A DNA stretch of 64,000 bases from contig QPLR01000005.1 in NCBI GenBank assembly GCA_003665935.1, positions 154,627 to 218,626 on the forward strand, written 5' to 3'. Position 1 is the first letter of the stretch; each line of letters starts with the position of its first letter. Origin of the DNA: Halobellus sp. Atlit-31R. GTDB lineage: Archaea; Halobacteriota; Halobacteria; Halobacteriales; Haloferacaceae. The notes under the pieces are model-generated. The model did no database searches. It saw only the letters and a program-made list of their open reading frames with translations, and was not told the DNA's origin. Positions 8,429 to 16,610 of the stretch are shown piece by piece. The translations under genes and the position numbers were made by a program.

Positions 8429-9592
8429 ATGCTCTCGCCGCTCGTCCGTCTGTTCGAGGGTCTCTCCGCGATCGAAGCGACGGTGCTCGTGCTCGTCCTC
8501 TCGGTCGCGAGCGCCGTCGCGATGGAGTTCGTCGTCCTGCGAGTCGCTCGCCGCTACGTCGCGAACACCGACACCGAGTACGACAACATCGTCGTCGCTA
8601 CGCTCCGCCCGCCGCTGGTTCTGACCGCGGCGCTCGCCGGCGTCTACCTCCTCACGCAGATCCCCGCCGTCCGCTCGTCGGTCGTCCTCGGTCCGCAGAC
8701 GCTCGACGACGTGTTCGGCCGGCCCTCGCTTTCGGTCATCGTCCTCGTCTGGGCGTACGCCGCGAACGAAGTCGTGAACCGCTTGGTCGCCGCTGTCAAC
8801 GAGGAGGGTGGCCGATTCGACTTCGCCCCCGTCTTCTCGAACGTCTGGACGCTGTCGGTGCTTCTCGGGAGCGCCGGCACGCTGCTTTGGCTCTGGGGGA
8901 TCGAGATCACCCCGCTGCTCGGCGCGGCTGGCGTCGCGGGCATCGCGGTCGGGTTCGCGGCGAAAGACACCGTCGCGAACTTCTTCGGCGGGATCGCGCT
9001 GTACTTCGACGACACGTACAAGCTCGGCGACTTCGTGGTGCTCGACGACGGCACGGCGGGCACCGTGGTCAAGGTGGGCGTGCGGTCGACCACGCTGCTG
9101 ACGCGCGACGAGGTGATGGTCACGGTCCCCAACGCGACGCTCAACGCCGCGAAAGTGACGAACGAGTCGGCCCCGCAGCGCCGCCGTCGCGTCCGCGTTC
9201 CGATCGGCGTCGCCTACGGCACCGACGTCGACGCCTTCGAGGAGCTCGCGGTCCGGGTGGCCGTCGCCGAACCGCTGGTCCTCGACTCGCCGAAGCCGCG
9301 GGCTCGCTTCCGTTCGTTCGGCGACTCCGCGCTCCAGTACGAACTGCTCTGCTGGGTCAACGGCCCGACGCGGCGGCGACGCGCCCAGCACGAGCTCAAC
9401 CGCGCGCTCTACAAGGCCCTGCAGGCCGCCGACATCGAGATCCCGTACCCGAAGCGCGAGGTGACGGTCACGGCGGCAGATGCGGGCGCGCCTGTCTCGA
9501 CGAACGCGCCCCCGGATCCACGGGGCCGAGTCGCGGGCGACGGCAGCGGGGACGCCGGCGGTACAACGGGCGACGGAGCCAGCCAGTCCTGA
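8429..9592 (+). CDS. MscS-family mechanosensitive channel
   Basis: 387 residues. Helices at about 15-38, 55-78, 90-110 and 125-160 lead into the pore helix GVAGIAVGFAAKDTVANFF (about 166-185) and the beta domain FGGIALYFDDTYKLGDFVVL, the signature of MscS channels. The C-terminal tail (about 350-387) is Gly/Asp-rich and disordered. It should open under membrane tension and release solutes after a drop in outside salinity, a real hazard for a halophile. It stands alone, flanked by short non-coding gaps. Confidence 0.92.
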   Translation: MLSPLVRLFEGLSAIEATVLVLVLSVASAVAMEFVVLRVARRYVANTDTEYDNIVVATLRPPLVLTAALAGVYLLTQIPAVRSSVVLGPQTLDDVFGRPSLSVIVLVWAYAANEVVNRLVAAVNEEGGRFDFAPVFSNVWTLSVLLGSAGTLLWLWGIEITPLLGAAGVAGIAVGFAAKDTVANFFGGIALYFDDTYKLGDFVVLDDGTAGTVVKVGVRSTTLLTRDEVMVTVPNATLNAAKVTNESAPQRRRRVRVPIGVAYGTDVDAFEELAVRVAVAEPLVLDSPKPRARFRSFGDSALQYELLCWVNGPTRRRRAQHELNRALYKALQAADIEIPYPKREVTVTAADAGAPVSTNAPPDPRGRVAGDGSGDAGGTTGDGASQS

Positions 9593-9733
9593 GCGGTCGC
9601 CGACGTTCCGACCGGCACGGTCGGAGCGCTTTCCGCACCACAGTACCTTTGCGTCTGTATAGCTAGGCATCTAGTACGCAGATGGACCGACCCCGCAACG
9701 ACCCGTTCGAGGCCGCCGGACATCCCCACACAG

Positions 9734-11506
9734 ATGACCGACCCTGAAGCGCTTCCCGACGACTCCCCGCTCGTTGCGGAGGCGCTCGACGCCCTCGGAG
9801 ATACGGTGTACCTGTGTACACCGGACGGGGACCTCGTCTACTGGAACGACGCGCTCCCGACGGTAACCGGCTACGCGGACGCCGAGATCGACGCGATGAC
9901 CGCGACCGACTTCTTCACCGCGGACCGAGCGAGGGTCGAAGACGCGATCGCGACAACGCTGGAGACGGGCGAGCGAGTCACCGTCGAGGCCGATCTCGTG
10001 ACGAGCGACGGCGAGCAGCTCCCGTACGAGTTCTCTGGCGTCCCGCTGACGACGGATGCGGGCCGGCAGCTGGTCGCCGGTGTCGGCCGGAACGTCTCGG
10101 AGCGCCGGCGGAACGAAGCGGAACTCCGCCGCCAGCGAAGCGAGCTCTCGGTGATGCTCGACAACGCGCCCGTCGTGCTGTTCACTCTCGACGTCGACGG
10201 CGTGTTCACGGAGTCCTGCGGGAGGGGACTGGCGGAACTGGGACTGACAGACGACGAACTGGTCGGAGCGTCGATCTTCGACGTCTACGAGGACGCGCCC
10301 GTGATCCGCGAGAACGCGCGGAGTGCGCTCGACGGGTCTCGAGTACGTGAGGAGGTGACCGTCGACGGCACGACGTTCGACACGATCTATCAGCCTGTCT
10401 TCGACGACGACGGAGCCGTCGAGCGCGTCATCGGCGTCGCCGTCGACGTCACCGAACGCAAGGAGCGCGAACGCGAACTGGAGCGGTACGAGGCGTTCAT
10501 CGAAAACTCTCGAGACATCGTTATGCTCGTCGACGCCGACGGAACTGTCCGCTACGAGAGCTCCGCGGTCGAACAGGTGCTCGGCCACGCGCCCGGCGAA
10601 CACGTCGGCGACTCGATCTTCGAGTACTTCCACCCCGAGGACCGCGCCGAGGCCGTCGAGAGGTTCGCCGAAGCCACCGAGCGCTTCGGGCCGACGGAGT
10701 CGATCGAAGTGCGGGCCGAGGCCGCCGACGGCTCTTGGCGGTGGCTCCAGGCGATCGGGACGAACCGCCTCGACGACCCGGCGATTCGGGGGATCGTCGT
10801 CACCGCCCGAGACATCACGGAGCGCAAGTCCTACGAGCAAGAGTTGGAGACGCGGAACGAACAGCTGCTGGTGCTCAACCGGATCGTCCGCCACGACATC
10901 CGCAACGATATGTCGGTCTCGCTCGGCTGGAGCGACCTGCTCGAAGACCACGTCGACGAGGAGGGGCGGGAGATCCTCGACCGCATCCACAACCACGACC
11001 AGCACGTCGTCGACCTCACGAAGACCGTCCGCGATTTCGTCGAGACGCTCGAAGACGACACGGACCCGACGCTCGAACCGATCGCCGTCGAGCGGGTCGT
11101 CGACGACGTCCTCGAAACGTGGACCCGAGCGTACGGGGACGCCGAACTCGACGTCGTGGATGTTCCCGACGCACACGTCGACGCCAACGAACTTCTCACG
11201 TCGGTCTTTCGGAACCTGCTGAACAACGCCGTCCAGCACAACGACAAGGAGACCGCACGCGTGCGTATCGACGGCGACGTTCGCGAGGAGACGGTCGTCG
11301 TCCGCATCGCCGACAACGGGCCGGGGATCCCCGACGACCGCAAGGACGCCGTCTTCGGACGCAGCGACGCCGGGCTGGACGATCCGGCCGCCGGCGTGGG
11401 GCTCTATCTCGTCGACACGCTCGTCGCGCAGTACGGCGGATCCGTCTCGCTCGACGACAACGACCCGGAGGGAACGGTCGCCGTCGTCGAACTTCCGCGG
11501 GCGTGA
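9734..11506 (+). CDS. Multi-PAS sensor histidine kinase
   Basis: 590 residues without membrane helices. Three PAS units are seen at about 15-130, 138-245 and 252-370, each ending in a PAC-like stretch (VAVDVTERKERERELERYE). The phospho-acceptor is His387 in RIVRHDIRNDMSVSLGW, of the haloarchaeal HisKA class. The ATPase domain carries the N box NLLNNAVQHND (about 494) and DNGPGIP (about 527). It is a cytoplasmic sensor, perhaps of redox, light or a small molecule; no response regulator is adjacent. It is the last gene of the ordinary chromosome before the element. Confidence 0.92.
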   Translation: MTDPEALPDDSPLVAEALDALGDTVYLCTPDGDLVYWNDALPTVTGYADAEIDAMTATDFFTADRARVEDAIATTLETGERVTVEADLVTSDGEQLPYEFSGVPLTTDAGRQLVAGVGRNVSERRRNEAELRRQRSELSVMLDNAPVVLFTLDVDGVFTESCGRGLAELGLTDDELVGASIFDVYEDAPVIRENARSALDGSRVREEVTVDGTTFDTIYQPVFDDDGAVERVIGVAVDVTERKERERELERYEAFIENSRDIVMLVDADGTVRYESSAVEQVLGHAPGEHVGDSIFEYFHPEDRAEAVERFAEATERFGPTESIEVRAEAADGSWRWLQAIGTNRLDDPAIRGIVVTARDITERKSYEQELETRNEQLLVLNRIVRHDIRNDMSVSLGWSDLLEDHVDEEGREILDRIHNHDQHVVDLTKTVRDFVETLEDDTDPTLEPIAVERVVDDVLETWTRAYGDAELDVVDVPDAHVDANELLTSVFRNLLNNAVQHNDKETARVRIDGDVREETVVVRIADNGPGIPDDRKDAVFGRSDAGLDDPAAGVGLYLVDTLVAQYGGSVSLDDNDPEGTVAVVELPRA

Positions 11507-11641
11507 CGCGGTGGAGTAGCGTGCGGTCTCGTCGCTACGGTTTCTGTCGTCGAGAGGAGAGAAAGAGAGCCGGTGGAGGGCTACGCGGGAAATATTTGGA
11601 AGCTCTGGTAAAAACACCCCATCTGAAGGGGGTGCGTCAGC

Positions 11642-12046
11642 GTGACGCCGCTGGACTTCATCGCGAAACGCGACAGCGGCTCGGCCAGCTGGACGCGAGC
11701 CGACCCCGAAGCGGCACTGATCGAGCGGATCGCCTGGAACACGTGGCTCGTCACGCTCCCAGACAGCGACGACGCCCACGAAGTCTCGCTGCACCGCGAC
11801 CACGGCGCGCTCAGCGGCGAGTGCACGGTGCGTGAGACGGGCGAGCAGTGTCCGGCGCGGAAGTACCGCGACGCCGACGAGCCGTGCGCACACCTCTGTA
11901 CGCTCCGCAAGGCGCTCGTCTTCAACGACGAAGCCGACGACGGAACCACGATCGAGGTCTTCGAGCGCGACGACGTCGAGATCGCGGCGGCCGACGCCCA
12001 CATCGAGGACGCGATGGCCGACGGTGGCCGGGAGGTGTCTCGATGA
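11642..12046 (+). CDS. SWIM-type zinc-finger protein
   Basis: 134 residues from a GTG at 11642. The core CTVRETGEQCPARKYRD then EPCAHLCTLRKA spaces cysteines and a histidine as in SWIM-like fingers, preceded by a strand-rich stretch (TWLVTLPDSDDAHEVSL). Such proteins recur in haloarchaeal viruses, plasmids and integrated elements. No catalytic domain is attached. It opens the string of small, overlapping genes that runs to 14708; its TGA overlaps the ATG of the next frame (ATGA at 12043). Probable DNA- or protein-binding role early in the element. Confidence 0.7.
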   Translation: MTPLDFIAKRDSGSASWTRADPEAALIERIAWNTWLVTLPDSDDAHEVSLHRDHGALSGECTVRETGEQCPARKYRDADEPCAHLCTLRKALVFNDEADDGTTIEVFERDDVEIAAADAHIEDAMADGGREVSR

Positions 12047-12321
12047 ACCCCCGTTTCGAGTGGATCAACTGGAGACCAGAAATGGGGCCAAACCAAACTG
12101 CGTGGGCCCACTCGAATCTCGTCGAAAATATCGCCGATAGCCTCTCACGATGGGGAATCGAAAAGTGGGGCCAAACCCACCCCCCCGATGGACGGAGCGC
12201 TTCCCGTATGCACACACGCAGCGTGTGCCCGGAAACAGGCAGCGGCGCGCGCGCTGCCGCGCATAATGCGGCCGGGCGGACGCCCGCAGGCGTTGGGCCG
12301 GCAACGGAGGTTTCGGGCTGA
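12043..12321 (+). other. Possible 92-residue frame or structured spacer
   Basis: A frame of 92 codons starts in an ATGA overlap with the SWIM gene and ends in a TGATG overlap with the next gene, which argues for coding. Against this, its second half (about 12200-12310) is full of inverted repeats and GC-rich simple sequence, and the peptide resembles low-complexity frames that recur in haloarchaeal DNA without known function. It starts MNPRFEWINWRPEM. Either a translated linker gene or a regulatory/structural spacer. Confidence 0.35.
12083..12257. repeat. Direct and inverted repeats in the leader of the small-gene string
   Basis: The 12-mer TGGGGCCAAACC occurs at 12083-12094 and again at 12166-12177, in the same direction. 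Between and after them are a GTGGGCCCAC palindrome (12102-12111), an inverted repeat CACACGC/GCGTGTG (12213-12227) and GCAGCG/CGCTGC (12239-12257). They lie just upstream of a gene for a DNA-binding protein, so an operator or origin-like site is possible. Confidence 0.45.
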
Positions 12322-12728
12322 TGGGACAGAGAGTCCGGTCGCGGATCAACGACGACGACCGTCTCGAAGCGCTCGAAGCCGCTGCGGACGAACACGGCTC
12401 CACCGCTGAGGCGATCCGGCACGCGATCGACGTCGCCTACTGCGACGCCGACAACAACACCGAACCATCGGCCGAGGCGGACCTGCCGAGGGACCTACGC
12501 GACGCCTACGCAGCGCTCTGCGACCGGTACGGAACGGACAGCCGGATCGGGCTGGAGTCGGCGATGTCGGTGGTCGCACAGGCGACGAAGACGCCGAAAG
12601 ACGACACGAAACGAACCGTGCTGGAGCCGCTCCGGCAACGCGGTTACATCGGGGTCCATCCGGGGAGGACGTCGGTCACAGTGGTCATCCCCAAGCGGGC
12701 GGCAGCGGACGGAGGTGAGCGGCGATGA
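12321..12728 (+). CDS. Ribbon-helix-helix / winged-helix DNA-binding protein
   Basis: 135 residues. The first 40 (RVRSRINDDDRLEALEAAAD, then STAEAIRHAID) form a likely ribbon-helix-helix domain; a linker rich in acidic residues follows; residues about 65-125 (SRIGLESAMSVVAQATKTPK then LEPLRQRGYIGVHPG) look like a winged helix. It overlaps its neighbours by one base before and four after, so it is co-translated with the string. It is the most likely regulator or replication/partition-type DNA-binding protein of the element. No family name can be given. Confidence 0.6.
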   Translation: MGQRVRSRINDDDRLEALEAAADEHGSTAEAIRHAIDVAYCDADNNTEPSAEADLPRDLRDAYAALCDRYGTDSRIGLESAMSVVAQATKTPKDDTKRTVLEPLRQRGYIGVHPGRTSVTVVIPKRAAADGGERR

Positions 12729-13453
12729 ACGCGGTCACGACGGTCGCGGCGGCACTCAAGCGAGCGACGCTGAAGACGGACGACGGCGACCTCGTGCTCG
12801 ACTTCCCCGGCGGCGAGCGGCTTCGGCTGAAGACGCAAGCCACACGACTCTCGACCGACGGCGACGTAACCGACCGCGAGCCGATCCCGCTGAACACGGA
12901 GGTCGACTTCGACGACAACGGCTCGTGGTGGCGAGCGACGCCGGACGGAACCGCGGACGCAGCACCGGGCATCGAGGAACTGCTGGAGATCGAGATCGAC
13001 CCACACTTGGAGAACGTCGGCGACGTCGACTACGGCGAGGGGATCGAGTCCGACGGCGGCTGGCCGGTGAGCGACGCAGTCGACCACGGCGACTACGAAC
13101 CGCTGGATATGGCGAACAACATCGACGACGAGCGCGTTCGCCAGCGGATCGCGTGGATCGACGGGATGGGCCGTGCCTACGCTCACTCACTCGACAGTCA
13201 GGATACGAAGCCACTCGCCGATAGAGGTGAGATCCCGCCAGAAGAGGACGTGATTCTGAACCCCTCGAACGGGTCGGAGATCGCCGGCCACGCCGATCAC
13301 GAGGCGTTTTCGGTGTTCCGCTTCGGCGCGGGCGACCTGGTCGACATCCACCTCTCCTGCGGCGAGTGCGGGACTCGCTGGATCATCGAGGACGTGCCGA
13401 AGGAGGTTGCAGAGAGTCCGGGCGACTATCTCGACTCGGAGGGAGACCGATGA
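12725..13453 (+). CDS. Unknown protein with a CxxC knuckle
   Basis: 242 residues, very acidic, no membrane segment. The N-terminus (DDGDLVLDFPGGERLRLKTQ) is beta-rich. Near the C-terminus LSCGECGTRWIIEDVPKEV carries a single CxxC pair, perhaps half of a zinc site completed by His residues in GHADHEAF. It starts inside the preceding gene (four-base overlap) and ends in a four-base overlap with the next. Not recognised; a conserved-looking element protein of unknown role. Confidence 0.6.
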   Translation: MNAVTTVAAALKRATLKTDDGDLVLDFPGGERLRLKTQATRLSTDGDVTDREPIPLNTEVDFDDNGSWWRATPDGTADAAPGIEELLEIEIDPHLENVGDVDYGEGIESDGGWPVSDAVDHGDYEPLDMANNIDDERVRQRIAWIDGMGRAYAHSLDSQDTKPLADRGEIPPEEDVILNPSNGSEIAGHADHEAFSVFRFGAGDLVDIHLSCGECGTRWIIEDVPKEVAESPGDYLDSEGDR

Positions 13454-13671
13454 GTGAGGCAGTGTCGGACCGGTTTATGACTCTCAGCGAGCACGACGCG
13501 CTCGGCGACGGTCATACGGTCGGCGTCCTCCACGGCTACGACCGCGGCTCGGAGACGGTCCGCTTCGAGGACGTCGGTGCGACGCTGTGGGCGAAGTTCG
13601 GTTACGAGTTCGTCGACAGCGAGACGCGCCTGTTCGTCGCCTCGGACGGCGGCGAGGAGGTCTCGCAATGA
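13450..13671 (+). CDS. Small unknown protein in the element string
   Basis: 73 residues from the ATG at 13450, which overlaps the previous stop. It reads MSEAVSDRFMTLSEHDALGD at the start, then a short beta-rich body (HTVGVLHGYDRGSETVRFED). No motif is recognised. Four-base ATGA-type overlaps on both sides make it part of one transcription and translation unit. Confidence 0.55.
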   Translation: MSEAVSDRFMTLSEHDALGDGHTVGVLHGYDRGSETVRFEDVGATLWAKFGYEFVDSETRLFVASDGGEEVSQ

Positions 13672-13994
13672 CGTTCAAACACCGACTCCCAAACGCGGGC
13701 CTCCGACCCTACGCCCACGAGAAGGGCCGAGCGCGGAACGACGATGACGAGTTCGAGTACGCGGACTACGAGCGGCTGCTCTCCGACGAGACGTACTGTA
13801 GGCTCGCCGAACTCCGATGGCTCGCGTCCGAACTGGAGACAGAACTCGCTCACGACGACGTCTTAGCCGACAGCGACGTCCACGACGCGATCTTCGACGC
13901 GGTGGCGAACACGGACGCACCGATCGTCGAAGCCGTCGACGAGTACGTGGCCGGAAAGATGGCCACGCAGCGTTCGGGGGTGTACGAGCGATGA
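13668..13994 (+). CDS. Small helical protein with a relic paralogue at 19.4 kb
   Basis: 108 residues from the ATG at 13668. It is mostly helical and acidic, with EYADYERLLSDETYCRLAEL and a C-terminal SDVHDAIFDAVANTDAPIVE. The DNA for that last part recurs, about 85-90 % identical by eye, at 19392-19475, fused to another broken gene. No domain is recognised. Overlaps on both sides place it in the string with the zinc-finger genes. Confidence 0.55.
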   Translation: MTFKHRLPNAGLRPYAHEKGRARNDDDEFEYADYERLLSDETYCRLAELRWLASELETELAHDDVLADSDVHDAIFDAVANTDAPIVEAVDEYVAGKMATQRSGVYER

Positions 13995-14260
13995 CGACGC
14001 TGGCAGACTACGACGGCGGCGTCGACCGCGACGACTGGCGCGAGTACGTCGTCGAGGACTCGCTGACGGGCTACCTGATCGATGTCGCCGGACGCAACGA
14101 GGTCAACGACGCGAAGCGGCTGAAGCTGCTGCGGTGTCCAGTCTGCGGCCGCTCGTGGACGTGGCAGTGGGACGCTGAAGGCGAGAATCCGCTCGCGACG
14201 CACCTCGAACGCGTCCACGGGCCGGCCGACTTCGGACTCTGCGAGCGAGGTGAACGATGA
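13991..14260 (+). CDS. Small zinc-finger protein (CPVC...H...H)
   Basis: 89 residues. LLRCPVCGRSWTWQWDAEG followed by THLERVHGPADF gives a C2H2-like pattern (CxxC then HxxxxH). Such one-finger proteins are common in haloarchaeal viruses and plasmids and probably bind DNA or RNA. The start ATG overlaps the previous stop (ATGA) and the stop overlaps the next start. Confidence 0.65.
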   Translation: MTTLADYDGGVDRDDWREYVVEDSLTGYLIDVAGRNEVNDAKRLKLLRCPVCGRSWTWQWDAEGENPLATHLERVHGPADFGLCERGER

Positions 14261-14484
14261 GCCGGTCTGAGCGCGTGGTCGGCGCGGCAGAGAATGTCGA
14301 CCTCCGCGAAGCGGACGAAGAGACGCCATTCGATCGGGACGTCGACGAGCGGCGCGTCATCGCGGCGTACTGCTGTACGTGCGAGGCGTCGGCGACGATT
14401 CTGGCAGAAGCGGGCCGGACGCGGCGCTGGGAGCACGACGAGCGGAACGCATCGCACGTGGTCGACTACTGGGGGGAAGACTGA
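14257..14484 (+). CDS. Small CCxC zinc-finger protein
   Basis: 75 residues. YCCTCEASATILAEAGRTRR and later HDERNASHVVDYW supply cysteines and histidines for one zinc site. A second copy without the first 14 residues is encoded at 19478-19654. It is translated from an ATG that overlaps the previous stop; the stop overlaps the next ATG by one base (TGATG). Confidence 0.6.
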   Translation: MSRSERVVGAAENVDLREADEETPFDRDVDERRVIAAYCCTCEASATILAEAGRTRRWEHDERNASHVVDYWGED

Positions 14485-14708
14485 TGAGTGCAACACGTAG
14501 CGACAACACGACGTCGCAGCCGCCGGCCGTCATCGACGTCGACGTGGTCGGCGATCGCGTGCTGGCGACGGTCGAACGCGGTGACATCGCGATCGTCGTC
14601 GAGGGACCGGCCGGTATCTCTGGCGACGAGGTCGACGAGCTGCTGGATGACGTGCCGGAGAAGATCGAGGAGGTCGCAGAACTGTTCGAAGGTAGTGGGT
14701 CGACGTGA
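14484..14708 (+). CDS. Small acidic protein ending the string
   Basis: 74 residues from the ATG at 14484. A central beta-rich part (PAVIDVDVVGDRVLATVERG) and an acidic helical C-terminus (DEVDELLDDVPEKIEEVAEL). Not recognised. It is the last gene of the plus-strand string; the next gene converges on it four bases away, so transcription must end within or near its 3' end. Confidence 0.5.
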   Translation: MSATRSDNTTSQPPAVIDVDVVGDRVLATVERGDIAIVVEGPAGISGDEVDELLDDVPEKIEEVAELFEGSGST

Positions 14709-14712
14709 ATGG

Positions 14713-15099
14713 TTACTCGCCCGAATCTGGCTCAAGTGGAATCAGCTCAGGATCGACTTCCTGATACGCCTTGTCCGAACTGAGAATCGGCAGGGCACGC
14801 GTCTCTGCCGTCACTGCGTGAAACGCACTGAACGGCGTCATCCCGTCTTGGTAGTAGCTGACGGCTTTCAACACGATCTGTCGTTCGTCGTCGCTCTCGA
14901 CGGGCACGAGATCAAGGAAATTCGCGAACAACCGAACGTAATCGTACTGCCCACGATCGAACACGAGGAGGATCTCCAAATAGGCGAATGGAGACGTAAC
15001 GACGTCCTGCTCTGCGAGGACGTCCTCGGCACGCTCCTGCATCCAGTCATCATCTTTGGCGATTGCGAGAAGGAAATCAGTCTCGACGAATGCGGTCAT
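14713..15099 (-). CDS. vapC: PIN-domain toxin, VapC-like
   Basis: 128 residues. The N-terminus MTAFVETDFLLAIAKDDDWM holds the first PIN acidic residue (Asp8); SPFAYLEILLVF gives the second (about Glu42); ILSSDKAYQEVDPELIPLEP carries the C-terminal acidic group. PIN proteins of this size cut RNA in VapBC toxin-antitoxin modules. Its start overlaps the antitoxin stop by four bases, which fixes the pairing and suggests coupled translation. Likely held silent by the antitoxin and released when that is degraded. Confidence 0.85.
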   Translation of the reverse strand: MTAFVETDFLLAIAKDDDWMQERAEDVLAEQDVVTSPFAYLEILLVFDRGQYDYVRLFANFLDLVPVESDDERQIVLKAVSYYQDGMTPFSAFHAVTAETRALPILSSDKAYQEVDPELIPLEPDSGE

Positions 15100-15371
15100 T
15101 CGGTCGCGTCCTCAGAGTCCCGATGGTCGGGGCCGAGATCCGCTTCGGCTTCCCGTTTCGCGTTTTCGAGCGCGTCTTCGCGTAACTCCGCGACGGATTT
15201 GTCTTCGAGAGAATCACCAATCTCGTCACGAACGGCTGCAAGCGGATCCTCGTCGATCGGGATGAGTTCTAAGCGGTCCTGGTACTCGACGACGCGGAAC
15301 CGTTCGCCGTACTTTTTCCGCAGTTCCGACGAGAGGTAAAGCCGGCCGTGTGCATCCGTTTCAATTGACAT
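15096..15371 (-). CDS. vapB: AbrB-type antitoxin, VapB-like
   Basis: 91 residues. MSIETDAHGRLYLSSELRKK is a SpoVT/AbrB swapped-hairpin start; LELIPIDEDPLAAVRDEIGD leads into a charged C-terminal helix that would wrap the toxin. It precedes vapC and overlaps it by four bases. An inverted repeat surrounds the start codon, so the complex probably represses its own promoter. Confidence 0.85.
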   Translation of the reverse strand: MSIETDAHGRLYLSSELRKKYGERFRVVEYQDRLELIPIDEDPLAAVRDEIGDSLEDKSVAELREDALENAKREAEADLGPDHRDSEDATE

Positions 15372-15408
15372 AAACGATCTTCGTGTGGTAGAATATAGAA
15401 TTTATGTC
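15367..15408 (-). promoter_or_regulatory. Inverted repeat at the vapBC start, likely operator
   Basis: GACATAAA at 15367-15374 and TTTATGTC at 15401-15408 are exact inverted copies. The left arm includes the vapB start codon, and an AT-rich TATA-like stretch (agaatatagaatttat) lies between and over the right arm. This fits autorepression by the VapBC complex. Confidence 0.5.
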
Positions 15409-15540
15409 ATAGATCAGAGCTCTATACCAATTAGCGCACTATGTGGAGGACTGGCCAGTGGCGAGTAGTGGAAGGTTCCAAACAGACTGACGTGACCGGC
15501 GTTCTACACACCTATGGGACTAACCGGACAGCAGAACCGC

Positions 15541-15903
15541 TTAGCTGCCGAACCAGTCTTCCGCCTCGCTACGGCTCTCAAAAACCGCTGTATTAAGATT
15601 ATCAAGTTTACTGTCAAAAGCCATTCCTTTGATCCGTTCATTAATGACGATCGCCCAGTGCGTGATGCCGTTTTCAGCTGCAATCTCACTTCCCTTTTTT
15701 ACCTCATCAAACAAGCCCGAACTGAGTGGGTCTTCAGTTTCCAACAGGGTGAGCTGATATTTAGTCTGGATCTGCCCAGTTGCCTCTGCGAATTCCTTGT
15801 TTATCTGCTCGCCAGTCTCCTTGTCTAACTCAACTCCACCCGGCAACTCAACTATGACTGTCTTATCTTCAACACGAACATCCCACGACTCGTTCTCAGT
15901 CAT
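15541..15903 (-). CDS. STAS-like / SpoIIAA-like unknown protein
   Basis: 120 residues, beginning MTENESWDVRVEDKTVIVEL. Alternating strands and helices (ETGEQINKEFAEATGQ, THWAIVINERIKGMAFDSKL) recall SpoIIAA-like or STAS-like folds found singly in haloarchaea. Upstream, 15904-15935 is strongly AT-rich (tataatataataatt), a good promoter for this strand. Its DNA is more AT-rich than the chromosome to the left, in keeping with acquired DNA. Function unknown. Confidence 0.6.
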   Translation of the reverse strand: MTENESWDVRVEDKTVIVELPGGVELDKETGEQINKEFAEATGQIQTKYQLTLLETEDPLSSGLFDEVKKGSEIAAENGITHWAIVINERIKGMAFDSKLDNLNTAVFESRSEAEDWFGS

Positions 15904-15986
15904 TACTAGAATAATTCAAATATAATATAATAATTGTACTGGCCAAATTGGACGACTCCACTCTCGATATTCGAGGTGCTGTATAT

Positions 15987-16062
15987 GCAGTTAAATTCTC
16001 ACGGCCAATTCAGTTGTCGAGACGCGAAATAAACACCGTGGCAACTGTTCTATGACACCCTG
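15987..16062 (+). repeat. Dispersed repeat R1, copy 1
   Basis: About 76 bases, from gcagttaaattctcacgg to gttctatgacaccctg. Near-identical to copy 2 (17266-17342), and related to an inverted copy (20604-20681) and a weaker copy (28694-28755). Copies 1 and 2 are direct repeats around the HicAB cassette. Just after copy 1, ggctctgttgaaatcct at about 16080 resembles an IS terminal repeat seen inverted in R2. Confidence 0.8.
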
Positions 16063-16244
16063 AGACTATTAGAAAATATGGCTCTGTTGAAATCCTATCC
16101 TTCAGACACATCCTCGACTGAAACAGCCGGTCGATGGAGCCAGCTTATCGCTCACCCACTGTGGGCCCGAATACGCGGAACTTCTTTCTCGTTACAAAGA
16201 GACGACGAAGATATGAACCTCCGTGGAGCGGCGGTAAATCTGTG

Positions 16245-16448
16245 ATGAGTTTGCTAACCGTATACAACGGCGTGCTCATTCGTGTTGGCCTTTATTTGAT
16301 TATTTTCTGGCCTACGGTCGGGTACTATGTCTACTCTGATTCGGAGAAGCGAAAACTACCGAAACCACGGCTTCGTGGGCTTGTCTTGGGATTCTTGGGA
16401 ATAGTGGGGTTGCTTATTCATTTGAGTCTCGTACAGCGCCGTGACTGA
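16245..16448 (+). CDS. Small membrane protein, two helices
   Basis: 67 residues from the ATG at 16245. Two hydrophobic helices: VLIRVGLYLIIFWPTVGYYV (about 8-27) and RGLVLGFLGIVGLLIHLSLV (about 43-62), with a charged loop between. A possible 10-codon leader frame (16213-16245) overlaps its start as TGATG. Not recognised. It lies in the segment flanked by R1 copies 1 and 2. Confidence 0.55.
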   Translation: MSLLTVYNGVLIRVGLYLIIFWPTVGYYVYSDSEKRKLPKPRLRGLVLGFLGIVGLLIHLSLVQRRD

Positions 16449-16603
16449 TGCCTTCCACGTCTCAAGAGATCCACGCTACTCGGTTACTCGCTACCCGATT
16501 CCACTGCCCTAAACAAGCCTTAGGAAAACTATTGAGCGAATCGCCGGATGCAGACTGGTTACGAGACTCCTTGTATGACAGCAACTGGGAGGTGGTCCTT
16601 TGA
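16448..16603 (+). CDS. Tiny coupled gene, 51 residues
   Basis: The ATG at 16448 overlaps the stop of the membrane protein gene (TGATG). The peptide (MPSTSQEIHATRLLATRFHC, ending DSLYDSNWEVVL) is helical and has no known motif. The overlap is the main support; it converges on the hicA stop eight bases away. Confidence 0.4.
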   Translation: MPSTSQEIHATRLLATRFHCPKQALGKLLSESPDADWLRDSLYDSNWEVVL

Positions 16604-16610
16604 TACCGTC

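Noticed and set aside
9671..12001. 776-codon open frame opposite the histidine kinase
   Set aside because: Antisense to a kinase with intact catalytic boxes; low-complexity Val/Asp/Arg content and no domain.
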